Positions 23,691-31,165 of a stretch of 33,213 bases of DNA are shown piece by piece. How positions within the stretch are numbered: the first letter of the stretch is position 1; every line of letters starts with the position of its first letter. Under the pieces are notes generated by a model. The model did no database searches. It was not told the origin of the DNA and saw nothing but the letters and a program-made list of their open reading frames with translations. Position numbers and translations under genes: made by a program. The DNA lies in contig PATL01000006.1 of assembly GCA_002713605.1 (NCBI GenBank), forward strand, positions 3,468 through 36,680. Reading direction: 5' to 3'. The DNA comes from a bacterium (GTDB lineage Bacteria; Actinomycetota; Acidimicrobiia; Acidimicrobiales; UBA8592).

Positions 23691-25200
23691 AGTAATTACA
23701 AAAATCGCTCTTACTGTTTCTCTATTCCTCTTATCGATTAATCTTCTTGGTTGTGGGAGTGAAGAAGTATCCACGTACCGTAACCAAATAAGTTCCACAG
23801 AAAACGAAACCGTTGAAACTTTGGATATTGCTGATGACGCTCCCCCGGCTTCAATAATCTGGGAGTCTTGTTATCAGAATTATGAATGTGGGGTAATTGA
23901 AGTTCCCATTGACTATCAAGGACCCAGATTAAAAACTATTCAAATTGATCTCATTCGCATTTCAGCATCAACTGAACCTTCCTTGGGCCCTTTACTCATA
24001 AATTTTGGAGGACCGGGTGCTTCTGGAACAGAGCTGGTGTCAATGTATGGATCATTGTGGGAGTTCGCTTTTCCTGAATTTGATGTAATCGGTTTTGATC
24101 CACGTGGAGTAGGAAGATCAGCACAAGTTGAATGCCCTTTTGAACCTGACAATGATGAACAGTCGGTATTTGAGGATGGTGAAGACCTCAGTGAGCTATT
24201 CCAGCAAGCAGAGGAGTATGCCAAAGCTTGCGTAGCGATGAGTGGTGACCTAGCTGTGCATATCGGAACTAACAATGTCGCACGAGATATGGACAGAATC
24301 CGAGAAGCTTTAACAGTTGACCAAATTTCCTATTTAGGCTACTCATACGGTACTCGCATCGGAGCTGTATACGCTTCCCTCTTCCCTGAGAACGTTCGAG
24401 CCATGATCCTTGATGGACCAGTGTCGCCTACAGATCATGTAAGTTCCTTCACACCAATACAGGGCCAAGGGTTTGAAACAGCCTGGAGTCGTTTCGCTCA
24501 GGATTGTGATAGTGACCGGTCATGTCCTCTTAATCAATATGGTGGCGCAGAAAGAGCTTTTAATACTGTCAATAATATTTTGAAGGCATCGAACCTTTCG
24601 GTGAATGGAGGAAGAGAACTCACACGTGGAGAGTTTATGCTAGGCACCGCCTCAGCTCTGTATTCTCCCTATAGCTGGCCAGTTCTCATAGATGGATTTA
24701 TGGCAATGCTTGATGACGGTGACGGATCAATTTTGCAAGAATTAGCTGATCAATTAGCTGGACGAAGAGATGACGGATCGTATGACAATTCACAAGCAGT
24801 GCTGTTTTTAGTTAACTGTGCAGATGATCCGAAACGGCCATCAAAAGAATTCATCAGGGAAGCCATTGATGAGGTGGCTGATCAGCTACCACATTTCGGG
24901 CCAGTAATACGAGGCGATACGGGTTGCGCTGGACTTGAAGAATCAATTGACCCATTACACGTAGGTAAAGCAGATTTAGAAACACCAGCACTTGTTATCG
25001 CTATGGAAGGAGACCCCGCTACTCCTATAGCTTGGGGGCCAGGACTAATTGACTCTATTGGTGATGCGGTTCTCATTACCTCTGATGGCGATGGCCATGG
25101 AGCTTTTCTTACAAATAGTGAATGCGTAACAGATATCGTATTCGACTACTTACTTAACTTAGAAGTTCCTACAAATGGGTGGAGTTGCGAGGAGCCTTAA
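23680..25200 (+). CDS. Secreted alpha/beta-hydrolase lipoprotein, tripeptidyl aminopeptidase-like
   Basis: A 506-residue protein with a signal peptide and lipobox (LLGC, Cys25). The body is an alpha/beta hydrolase of the SlpD/SlpE tripeptidyl aminopeptidase group: LLINFGGPGASG (oxyanion region), FDVIGFDPRGVGRS, nucleophile Ser222 in LGYSYGTRIG, a C-terminal TAP-like domain with AMEGDPATP (acid) and GDGHGAFL (His). The catalytic triad is therefore complete. Relatives release N-terminal tripeptides or cleave esters outside the cell. It overlaps the FAD oxidoreductase gene and is convergent with the epoxide hydrolase (7 bp). Confidence 0.88.
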   Translation: MFPKVITKIALTVSLFLLSINLLGCGSEEVSTYRNQISSTENETVETLDIADDAPPASIIWESCYQNYECGVIEVPIDYQGPRLKTIQIDLIRISASTEPSLGPLLINFGGPGASGTELVSMYGSLWEFAFPEFDVIGFDPRGVGRSAQVECPFEPDNDEQSVFEDGEDLSELFQQAEEYAKACVAMSGDLAVHIGTNNVARDMDRIREALTVDQISYLGYSYGTRIGAVYASLFPENVRAMILDGPVSPTDHVSSFTPIQGQGFETAWSRFAQDCDSDRSCPLNQYGGAERAFNTVNNILKASNLSVNGGRELTRGEFMLGTASALYSPYSWPVLIDGFMAMLDDGDGSILQELADQLAGRRDDGSYDNSQAVLFLVNCADDPKRPSKEFIREAIDEVADQLPHFGPVIRGDTGCAGLEESIDPLHVGKADLETPALVIAMEGDPATPIAWGPGLIDSIGDAVLITSDGDGHGAFLTNSECVTDIVFDYLLNLEVPTNGWSCEEP

Positions 25201-25207
25201 TTAATTT

Positions 25208-26341
25208 CTAACGAATAGTTTTGAAAAAGGTTCGTAGGTCATTAACGAAAAGTTCAGGTTGTTCAAATGCTCCGAAATGACCACCCTTTGGCATTGTTGT
25301 CCAATGGGTGATGTTATAGCTCTCTTCACACCAGCGACGTGGCGATCGAATGATCTCCTTTGGAAATGATGCAACGCCAGTCGGGATTTCAACTTTATCT
25401 CCTCCACCAAAACTGCCAAAACTCTCCCAGTAAAGGCGTGCTGACGATGCCCCTGATGCTGTAAGCCAGTACAACATAACATTATCAAGCAATTCATCTC
25501 GGGTAAGAGTGTTCTCTGGGTGATCATCGCAATCCATCCAACTCCAAAATTTTTCAATAATCCACGCCATCTGACCAACTGGTGAGTCTACGAGACCATA
25601 ACCCAGTGTTTGAGGTCTTGTACTCTGCTGTTTTGAGTATCCTGAGTCCCATTCCTGGTAATAGGTGAGACCTTCTAACGCTGATTTTTCTTCATCGGTA
25701 GGATCTTGTAATGATTCAGGTGTTGGGCGACCGATGGGCATGTTTATATGGATTGCATCACAGTGCCCGATATTCCGACCAATCTGAGTAGTAACAGCTG
25801 CGCCCCAATCACCTCCCTGTGCTCCATAGTTTTCGTATCCAAGTCGAACCATTAATTGATCCCATGCAGCAGCAATTTTTTCAACTCCCCAACCTGATTG
25901 GGAAGGTTTCCCAGAGAACCCGTATCCGGGTAATGACGGACAAACTACATGAAACGCATCTTCAGCTTTACCACCATGTTTCGTTGGATCTACGAGAGGT
26001 TGTATGACTTTGTGGAATTCAACGATTGACCCAGGCCAGCCATGCGTAATGATAAGAGGGTAAGCATCTGGATGAGGTGACTTCTGGTGAATGAAATGAA
26101 TATCAAGATCATCTATGTTCGTCTGGAAATGGTCAAAGGTATTGAGATACTGTTCACTTTTTCTCCAGTCATACTGGTTCGCCCAATAATCGGCGATTTC
26201 TCTTACATAGGTGAGAGGAATACCTTGGCTCCAATCATTTACGCATTCTTCTTCGGCCCATCGTGTGTTGTTAATTCTGTTTCGTAAATCAGTAAGTTGC
26301 TCTTCGGAAGTATTAATTGTGAATGGTGTTATTTCAGACAT
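25208..26341 (-). CDS. Epoxide hydrolase (EHN-domain type)
   Basis: A 377-residue protein with the N-terminal EHN segment (FTINTSEEQLTDLRNRINNTRW) followed by an alpha/beta hydrolase. The HGWPGS oxyanion motif is at 100-105, the nucleophile Asp178 in QGGDWGAA and His355 in KGGHFGAFEQPELF. This is the standard set for microsomal-type epoxide hydrolases, which open epoxides to diols in the cytoplasm. It is the last of four close minus-strand genes (5'-3' exonuclease, PPOX, dioxygenase, this gene) and follows the dioxygenase by 19 bp. Substrate unknown. Confidence 0.9.
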   Translation of the reverse strand: MSEITPFTINTSEEQLTDLRNRINNTRWAEEECVNDWSQGIPLTYVREIADYWANQYDWRKSEQYLNTFDHFQTNIDDLDIHFIHQKSPHPDAYPLIITHGWPGSIVEFHKVIQPLVDPTKHGGKAEDAFHVVCPSLPGYGFSGKPSQSGWGVEKIAAAWDQLMVRLGYENYGAQGGDWGAAVTTQIGRNIGHCDAIHINMPIGRPTPESLQDPTDEEKSALEGLTYYQEWDSGYSKQQSTRPQTLGYGLVDSPVGQMAWIIEKFWSWMDCDDHPENTLTRDELLDNVMLYWLTASGASSARLYWESFGSFGGGDKVEIPTGVASFPKEIIRSPRRWCEESYNITHWTTMPKGGHFGAFEQPELFVNDLRTFFKTIR

Positions 26342-26360
26342 TTCTTTCTTTCTGTATAAT

Positions 26361-27182
26361 TTATTTAGGTTCTATCGGGTCGTAGTCCCAGAGTTGTGTT
26401 TCTTCAGGGTCGCCATAGAGCAGGTGAGCGGGACTGTGTTTCTCAATATTTCCTGTTAATCCTCGATACATCCCAAAACCACATAATTGACGTAATTCAG
26501 GACTAAAAGTTTCAACAATCTCTGGTGGTATTCCGAGGTGTTGATTCTCCTGTTGGCGGATAAAGCCCGCACAATAATTCATTGCTACACCTATACGAGT
26601 TTGATCTGCTGTCGTATTAGCTCCTCCCCCATGCCAAGTACTGCCATGCCATATCAAGACTGAACCTTTTGGCATTTCCGCTGGAACAGTTTCTACATCG
26701 CTTTGATCTCCGAAGTAATCAGGATTTTGCCAAAGGTGGCTACCTGGAGCGACACGAGTAGCACCATTTTCTTCTGTGAAATCGGTTAAGGCCCACATGG
26801 AGTTACATACCGTAGCGATATGGGGTTTAGCTATTGGCTGGACTTGGTCATCGGCGTGTAGCACCTGAGCTGTTTCGCCTGGAGCTAGTGAAATAGAGGC
26901 TAGTGAGGAGACGAGGCATTGCTCTCCGATCACTCCTTCTATCAGTTCAAGCACTTGGGTTTGCACTGGAATGTGTTGCCAGATCGCACCATGAGCTAGA
27001 AGATTATATGTTCGTGTTGTCCGGTTACCTTCAAACCTATTGTTGTCAGGAAACCGCTTTAGCTTTGATTCAAGTCGTTTAACTTCTTTCACTAATTCAT
27101 CAACGAAATCTATGTCGATAAGGTTCTCAACGATTGTGTACCCATTCTCTTTAAGTTCTTCGTGGTGACGTGTGAGATCCAT
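26361..27182 (-). CDS. Phytanoyl-CoA dioxygenase (PhyH) family protein
   Basis: A 273-residue Fe(II)/2-oxoglutarate-type oxygenase. The metal ligands His109 and Asp111 (LHADDQ) and distal His184 (STWHGGGAN) are present, with Arg196 (DQTRIGV) as likely 2-oxoglutarate anchor. The double-stranded beta-helix core is framed by an N-terminal helix region (HHEELKENGYTIVENLI). The family hydroxylates many small molecules, so the substrate cannot be inferred. The start directly abuts the stop of the PPOX gene with no gap, and an epoxide hydrolase follows. Confidence 0.88.
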   Translation of the reverse strand: MDLTRHHEELKENGYTIVENLIDIDFVDELVKEVKRLESKLKRFPDNNRFEGNRTTRTYNLLAHGAIWQHIPVQTQVLELIEGVIGEQCLVSSLASISLAPGETAQVLHADDQVQPIAKPHIATVCNSMWALTDFTEENGATRVAPGSHLWQNPDYFGDQSDVETVPAEMPKGSVLIWHGSTWHGGGANTTADQTRIGVAMNYCAGFIRQQENQHLGIPPEIVETFSPELRQLCGFGMYRGLTGNIEKHSPAHLLYGDPEETQLWDYDPIEPK

Positions 27183-27605
27183 TTAGTTAATCTGCCCTAC
27201 TGCGGTTACTGGAACAAATCTTATAACTAATCTTTCATCTTCAATCATGGCTTGATTGAATTCATCCCAATTTGGATGGTCTTTCTTTTGGATAGCGGTG
27301 AAAACATTTGCTAACTCTTGGCAAACATTATCGTCAGATACTTTCGCTGTTTCCGTAATTTCTACACTGCCATCGAAAGAAACATATGACCATGTCTTTG
27401 GAGAAGTGATGTGTAGTACTGCTCTGTTGTCTTTAAGAAGATTTTTAGTTTTCGCTCTTGTTGCAGTAGCAGAAATGCAGAATTTCCCATCTATAAATGC
27501 ATAGGCAATATCTGACGATTGCGGTCTTCCGTCTTTACGTAACGTTATGAGAACACCATGATGTGTATCTCTTGCCCAAGTAATAGCCTTCTCTATATCC
27601 ATCAT
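27183..27605 (-). CDS. PPOX-class flavin/F420-dependent oxidoreductase-like protein
   Basis: A 140-residue split-barrel protein of the pyridoxamine-phosphate-oxidase superfamily. Seen: THHGVLITLRKDGRPQSSDIAYAFIDGKFCISATATRAKTKNLLKDNRAVLHI, then a dimer-forming SFDGSVEITET strand and the C-terminal ERLVIRFVPVTAVG. Actinobacterial members of this size commonly bind F420 or FMN. It lies 37 bp after the exonuclease gene and immediately before the dioxygenase gene. Cofactor and substrate are not shown by the sequence. Confidence 0.8.
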   Translation of the reverse strand: MMDIEKAITWARDTHHGVLITLRKDGRPQSSDIAYAFIDGKFCISATATRAKTKNLLKDNRAVLHITSPKTWSYVSFDGSVEITETAKVSDDNVCQELANVFTAIQKKDHPNWDEFNQAMIEDERLVIRFVPVTAVGQIN

Positions 27606-27642
27606 TCAATTACAGCAGATTGTGACTATTGCTTCAATGAGC

Positions 27643-28518
27643 TTAGTTAGTTTCCATCTTCTCTAGTCGCTGCAAAATACGATTACCATCAATGCTCTCG
27701 AGAATATTTTCATAATTATCTTTTGGCCCAATCCATTTAAGTTCATTAACTGTTTGAAATGTTGGGGCGTCGTAATCTATTGTTGCGATAAGTTTGAAGA
27801 GTAAAGCAAGTTCATAATCATTATTGAGATTTTCTGATAATTTCTGTGAGCTCCTCACTTGCATCGCCCATTCCATATGATCGTTAGGGATATTTTCAAT
27901 GTGATGGTAGTGCGAGAGTAAAGTAGCTGATGACTTAGCACCCCAACCTTTAATCCCAGGAAAACCATCAGCCGTATCTCCTACCAACCCCAAATAGGCT
28001 GGGATTGATTCAGGTGCCACACCAAATTTCTCAATAACTGTTTCGTAGGTTATTCGTAGTTCTTTCCGTCGATCGTACTGAATTATTTTCTCATCCTGAG
28101 TAAGACACTGTCCCAAGTCTTTATCAGGAGTGTAGATAATTACTTGTTCGACTTCGGGGTTTAACACCGCTTTGTGAGCAGCAGCTCCAAGACCATCATC
28201 GGCTTCAAAGTCAACCATTGGGAAAATCATGAATCCCAATGAATCTAATACCTCTTCAAGCAAGTTGAATTGGTCAAGTATGACTGGATCAAGATCGGAA
28301 CCGTCTTTATACCCGTCATAAAGTTCATTTCTGAAAGACGTAATTACATGATCAGTTGCTATACCGACATGGGTTGCGCCTTGGTCGACCATGGAAAGAA
28401 TGCTGTTGGCAACGGCACGTACAGCCCCAACTTCCTGACCACTACTATTTATATGTGACGGAGCGCCAAAGAAATGTCTGAAAAGTTCATATGTGCCGTC
28501 AATAAGATGTATTCGCAT
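27643..28518 (-). CDS. Stand-alone 5'-3' exonuclease (DNA polymerase I N-domain type)
   Basis: A 291-residue FEN-like nuclease without a polymerase domain. The acidic metal-binding sites are visible as LIDGTYELFRHFF, FEADDGLGAA and YTPDKDLGQ, and the helix-3-turn-helix DNA-binding region as LVGDTADGFPGIKGWGAKSSATLL. It should remove 5' flaps or RNA primers. Actinobacteria often have such a protein (Rv2090-like) besides full PolA. It is the head of a minus-strand cluster with the PPOX protein, dioxygenase and epoxide hydrolase, and follows the epimerase gene by 32 bp. Confidence 0.88.
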   Translation of the reverse strand: MRIHLIDGTYELFRHFFGAPSHINSSGQEVGAVRAVANSILSMVDQGATHVGIATDHVITSFRNELYDGYKDGSDLDPVILDQFNLLEEVLDSLGFMIFPMVDFEADDGLGAAAHKAVLNPEVEQVIIYTPDKDLGQCLTQDEKIIQYDRRKELRITYETVIEKFGVAPESIPAYLGLVGDTADGFPGIKGWGAKSSATLLSHYHHIENIPNDHMEWAMQVRSSQKLSENLNNDYELALLFKLIATIDYDAPTFQTVNELKWIGPKDNYENILESIDGNRILQRLEKMETN

Positions 28519-28550
28519 GCCTAAATTTTTACTAAATGTTTAAGTTACTT

Positions 28551-28952
28551 TTATTCTTGCACAAGTTCAATCAATGTTCCGAAAGATCCCTTTGGGTGTA
28601 CAAATGCTACTGTTGTTCCTCGTGAACCTGGACGTGGCGCTGCATCAATCGGTGTTGCTCCAGCTTTAATCATTTTGGCCAACGCTTTTCCGCAGTCATC
28701 AACTCGGTAGCCAACATGATGAAGCCCTTCTCCCCTCTTATTAAGAAATTTTGCAATTGGTGAATCTTCCGTGGTTGCTGATGTTAATTGAATATAACTA
28801 TCCGCAACTTTTATCAACGCCTCTTCTACCCCATCACTTTCAACGATTTCTCTATGATGAACCTCTGCTCCGAAAGCATCTTTATAATACGAAATAGCTG
28901 ATTCAAGATCGTGAACTGCAATTGCGATGTGGTCGATTTCGGTAAGTATCAT
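28551..28952 (-). CDS. mce: Methylmalonyl-CoA epimerase
   Basis: A 133-residue VOC-fold protein that interconverts (2S)- and (2R)-methylmalonyl-CoA. Metal ligands are seen as His8 (IDHIAIAV), His79 region (GLHHVGYRVDD) and Glu129 (TLIELVQE), and the stretch AIAVHDLESAISYYKDAFGAEV is typical. The start is supported by GGAG five bases before the ATG. It suits the propionyl-CoA route together with the carboxylase beta subunit at 20220-21776. The gene is divergent from the thiolase (79-bp spacer). Confidence 0.92.
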   Translation of the reverse strand: MILTEIDHIAIAVHDLESAISYYKDAFGAEVHHREIVESDGVEEALIKVADSYIQLTSATTEDSPIAKFLNKRGEGLHHVGYRVDDCGKALAKMIKAGATPIDAAPRPGSRGTTVAFVHPKGSFGTLIELVQE

Positions 28953-29031
28953 TATTGCTCCAAAGTTTTTTTAACTGTTAGTGTAAATGGTTTCATGGTT
29001 AGCTAAGTTTTATCTGTTGATAGGAGTTTAG

Positions 29032-30210
29032 ATGGAAAATACGGTGTTGCTTTCAGGGGCACGGACCCCTATAGGAAAATTATCCGGATCATTGTCAGGT
29101 TTTAGTGCAGCTGCTTTAGGTGGAATTGCAATAACAGGAGCTTTAGGGCGAGCAAGGATTGAGCCAAATCAAGTTGATTATGTCATTATGGGGCAGGTTC
29201 TCCAGGCTGGCACTGGTCAAGTTACTGCTCGGCAGGCTGCTGTTGCTGCTGGAATACCGATGTCGACTCCTGCAATTACAATTAACAAAGTTTGTTTGTC
29301 TGGTCTTAATGCGATTTATCTTGCTGCGCAGATGATTAATGCTGGTGATGCGCAAGTGGTTGTGGCAGGGGGGAGGGAATCAATGACAAATGCTCCGTAC
29401 CTTATTCCTAAAGGACGCGGAGGGTATCGATATGGAAATTCTGAAATTTTAGATGTAATTCAACATGATGGTTTGTTCTGTGCTCTTGAAAAGGAACTGA
29501 TGGGTGAAGGAACTGAGCGGTATGCAGCCTCTGCTTCCATTGATAGAGATGTTCAAGATGAGCTTGCGGCTGATTCTCATGCACGTGCTAGTGCCGCAAT
29601 TTCTTCTGGCACATTAAGCGAGGAAATTGTGCCTGTATTGATTCCGCAGCGGAAAGGAAATCCTATCTCATTTGAGGTTGATGAGGGCGTTAGGTCAGGT
29701 ACTGATGCTACCGGTCTTGCAAAACTTCGACCTGCATTTGCTCAAAGTGGTAATATAACTGCTGGTAATGCAAGTCAAATTTCAGATGGTGGTTCAGCAA
29801 TTATTGTCGTTTCTAAGACCTTTGCTGAAAGCCACGGTGTTGATCCTTTAGCAAGTCTTATTTCTTACGGTCAGGTTGCGGGTCCGGATACAAGTCTTTT
29901 AACGCAACCTTCTCGAGCTATTAATCAATCTTTAGATACTACTGGAATTAGTTTAGATGACATTGACGTTTTTGAGATTAATGAGGCGTTTGCTGCTGTG
30001 TCTGCTGCTTCTATGAAGGATTTAGGTATTTCGAAAGAAGTCGTAAACGTTAATGGAGGAGCCATTGCTCTGGGTCATCCCATTGGTATGTCCGGGAACC
30101 GTTTAGCATTAACTCTGGCATATGAACTTCAACGACGTGGTGGAGGAATCGGCGCAGCTGCTCTTTGCGGTGGCGGCGGTCAGGGAGATGCACTTTTAAT
30201 TAAAGTCTGA
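29032..30210 (+). CDS. Acetyl-CoA C-acetyltransferase (thiolase)
   Basis: A 392-residue thiolase. Nucleophile Cys88 (NKVCLSGLNA), the NEAFAAV motif, His349 (GGAIALGHPIGMSG) and acid/base Cys379 (CGGGGQG) are all in place, so it should condense two acetyl-CoA or cleave 3-ketoacyl-CoA. The short C-terminus and sequence resemble biosynthetic acetoacetyl-CoA thiolases. The start is supported by AGGAG five bases before the ATG. It is divergent from the epimerase. A weak dyad (AAGTTT/AAACTT, 30268-30287) with a nearby T-run may end its transcript. Confidence 0.94.
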   Translation: MENTVLLSGARTPIGKLSGSLSGFSAAALGGIAITGALGRARIEPNQVDYVIMGQVLQAGTGQVTARQAAVAAGIPMSTPAITINKVCLSGLNAIYLAAQMINAGDAQVVVAGGRESMTNAPYLIPKGRGGYRYGNSEILDVIQHDGLFCALEKELMGEGTERYAASASIDRDVQDELAADSHARASAAISSGTLSEEIVPVLIPQRKGNPISFEVDEGVRSGTDATGLAKLRPAFAQSGNITAGNASQISDGGSAIIVVSKTFAESHGVDPLASLISYGQVAGPDTSLLTQPSRAINQSLDTTGISLDDIDVFEINEAFAAVSAASMKDLGISKEVVNVNGGAIALGHPIGMSGNRLALTLAYELQRRGGGIGAAALCGGGGQGDALLIKV

Positions 30211-30322
30211 GGTTCAGGCTGTTTATAAGAAGTTTTATTTCTTTGGGTTTATGTCATTTGTATGACGAAGTTTGAGCTTCAAAACTTGAATAAAGCCATT
30301 TTTTCTTGATTTTTGACCCTAT

Positions 30323-30351
30323 TTGACAATATAAATGCCGTAATGTAACAT
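30323..30351 (+). promoter_or_regulatory. Strong sigma70-type promoter in the thiolase-recR gap
   Basis: A perfect -35 TTGACA (30323-30328) and TAACAT (30346-30351) are separated by exactly 17 bp. The start of transcription would be about 30358. No annotated plus-strand gene follows before the terminator at 30464-30514, which is why a short transcript is proposed. It is the best promoter match I saw in the window. Confidence 0.6.
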
Positions 30352-30357
30352 AAATGT

Positions 30358-30514
30358 AATCTTAGGAATAAATTTCCCCAGATTTTTGGGATATGCAGGA
30401 AAACATTTACTTGTTTTTCCAGTGGATGTGGATATCTGCGTTTAAATTTTAAAATTTCCCCTCCTCCGAAGGAGACTGATGAACTCACCACTCGTCAGTC
30501 TCCTCGGAGTTTTT
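30358..30514 (+). ncRNA. Candidate small RNA or leader transcript of about 155 nt
   Basis: The unit is defined by the promoter at 30323-30351 and the intrinsic terminator at 30464-30514. Inside it are a small stem CCCA/TGGG (30377-30390), a stem GGAAAAC/GTTTTTCC and paired GCAG/CTGC segments, so it may be structured. It also contains a 19-codon ORF (30393-30452, MQENIYLFFQWMWISAFKF, TAA stop) with a poor ribosome-binding site. No recognised Rfam-type family is apparent by eye. A continuation of the thiolase message reaching this terminator is the alternative. Confidence 0.4.
30464..30514 (+). terminator. Rho-independent terminator, possibly bidirectional
   Basis: Arms at 30464-30482 and 30492-30509 pair over about 17 bp, with one bulged A and one G-U pair, around the loop actcaccac, followed by TTTTTATT on the plus strand. 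On the minus strand the hairpin begins a few bases after the recR stop, so it may also end the dnaX-recR transcript, although the minus-strand tail is not U-rich directly after the stem. Confidence 0.8.
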
Positions 30515-31124
30515 ATTGATCTGCCGAAATGCTCCTTCGCCCTTCAAGAGCGCGCCCCAACGTTAATTCATCAGCGTATTCAAGGTCTCCTCCAACTGGA
30601 AGCCCACTCGCTATTCGTGATACCTGAATACCTAGAGGTTCTATTAATTTAGCAAGATACATCGCTGTTGCTTCACCCTCAATATTCGGATTTGTGCATA
30701 AAATTACCTCTAAGACAGTGTTCCCTTTGAGGCGCTCTAGAAGTTCTCGAATCTTTAACTGTTCTGGACCTATCCCATCAATAGGGTTAATTGCGCCCTG
30801 CAAAACGTGGTAAAGACCCTTGTATTCACGGGTCCTTTCTAAAGCAACAATGTCACGAGGCTCCTCAACAACACATACAAGGCTAGTATCGCGCTGAAGG
30901 TCAGAACATATATCGCAAATTGGCTCATCACTCATATTGAAACATGTCTCGCAAAATCGGACTTTCTGCTTTGCCTGTTCTATGGCGTTCGCCAAGCTAA
31001 GAGCGTCTTGTTCAGGAAGTTTTATTAAATGGAAAGCAATACGTTGAGCAGACTTTGGCCCCACCCCAGGTAGTTTTCCTAACTCGTCTATTAATTTCTG
31101 GAGAGCCGGAGTGTAAATACTCAT
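30513..31124 (-). CDS. recR: Recombination mediator protein RecR
   Basis: A 203-residue RecR, which with RecF/RecO loads RecA at gaps. The HhH motif [19 protein letters not shown], the Cys4 zinc finger [17 protein letters not shown], and the Toprim domain [14 protein letters not shown]...[21 protein letters not shown] with the C-terminal [24 protein letters not shown] are complete. It follows dnaX by 41 bp on the same strand. The nucleoid protein gene ybaB, normally between them, is absent here. The terminator at 30464-30509 lies directly behind its stop. Confidence 0.97.
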   Translation of the reverse strand: MSIYTPALQKLIDELGKLPGVGPKSAQRIAFHLIKLPEQDALSLANAIEQAKQKVRFCETCFNMSDEPICDICSDLQRDTSLVCVVEEPRDIVALERTREYKGLYHVLQGAINPIDGIGPEQLKIRELLERLKGNTVLEVILCTNPNIEGEATAMYLAKLIEPLGIQVSRIASGLPVGGDLEYADELTLGRALEGRRSISADQ

Positions 31125-31165
31125 TCAGAAGCCCATTTTGTAATGGTATTTTAAGAACTGAACCA

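Noticed and set aside
25201..25578. A 125-codon minus-strand ORF in a second frame
   Set aside because: Overlaps the C-terminal half of the epoxide hydrolase, whose catalytic His lies in the other frame.
30279..30491. A 70-codon minus-strand ORF between recR and the thiolase
   Set aside because: It spans the terminator hairpin and promoter of the opposite strand, has no family resemblance and no good ribosome-binding site.
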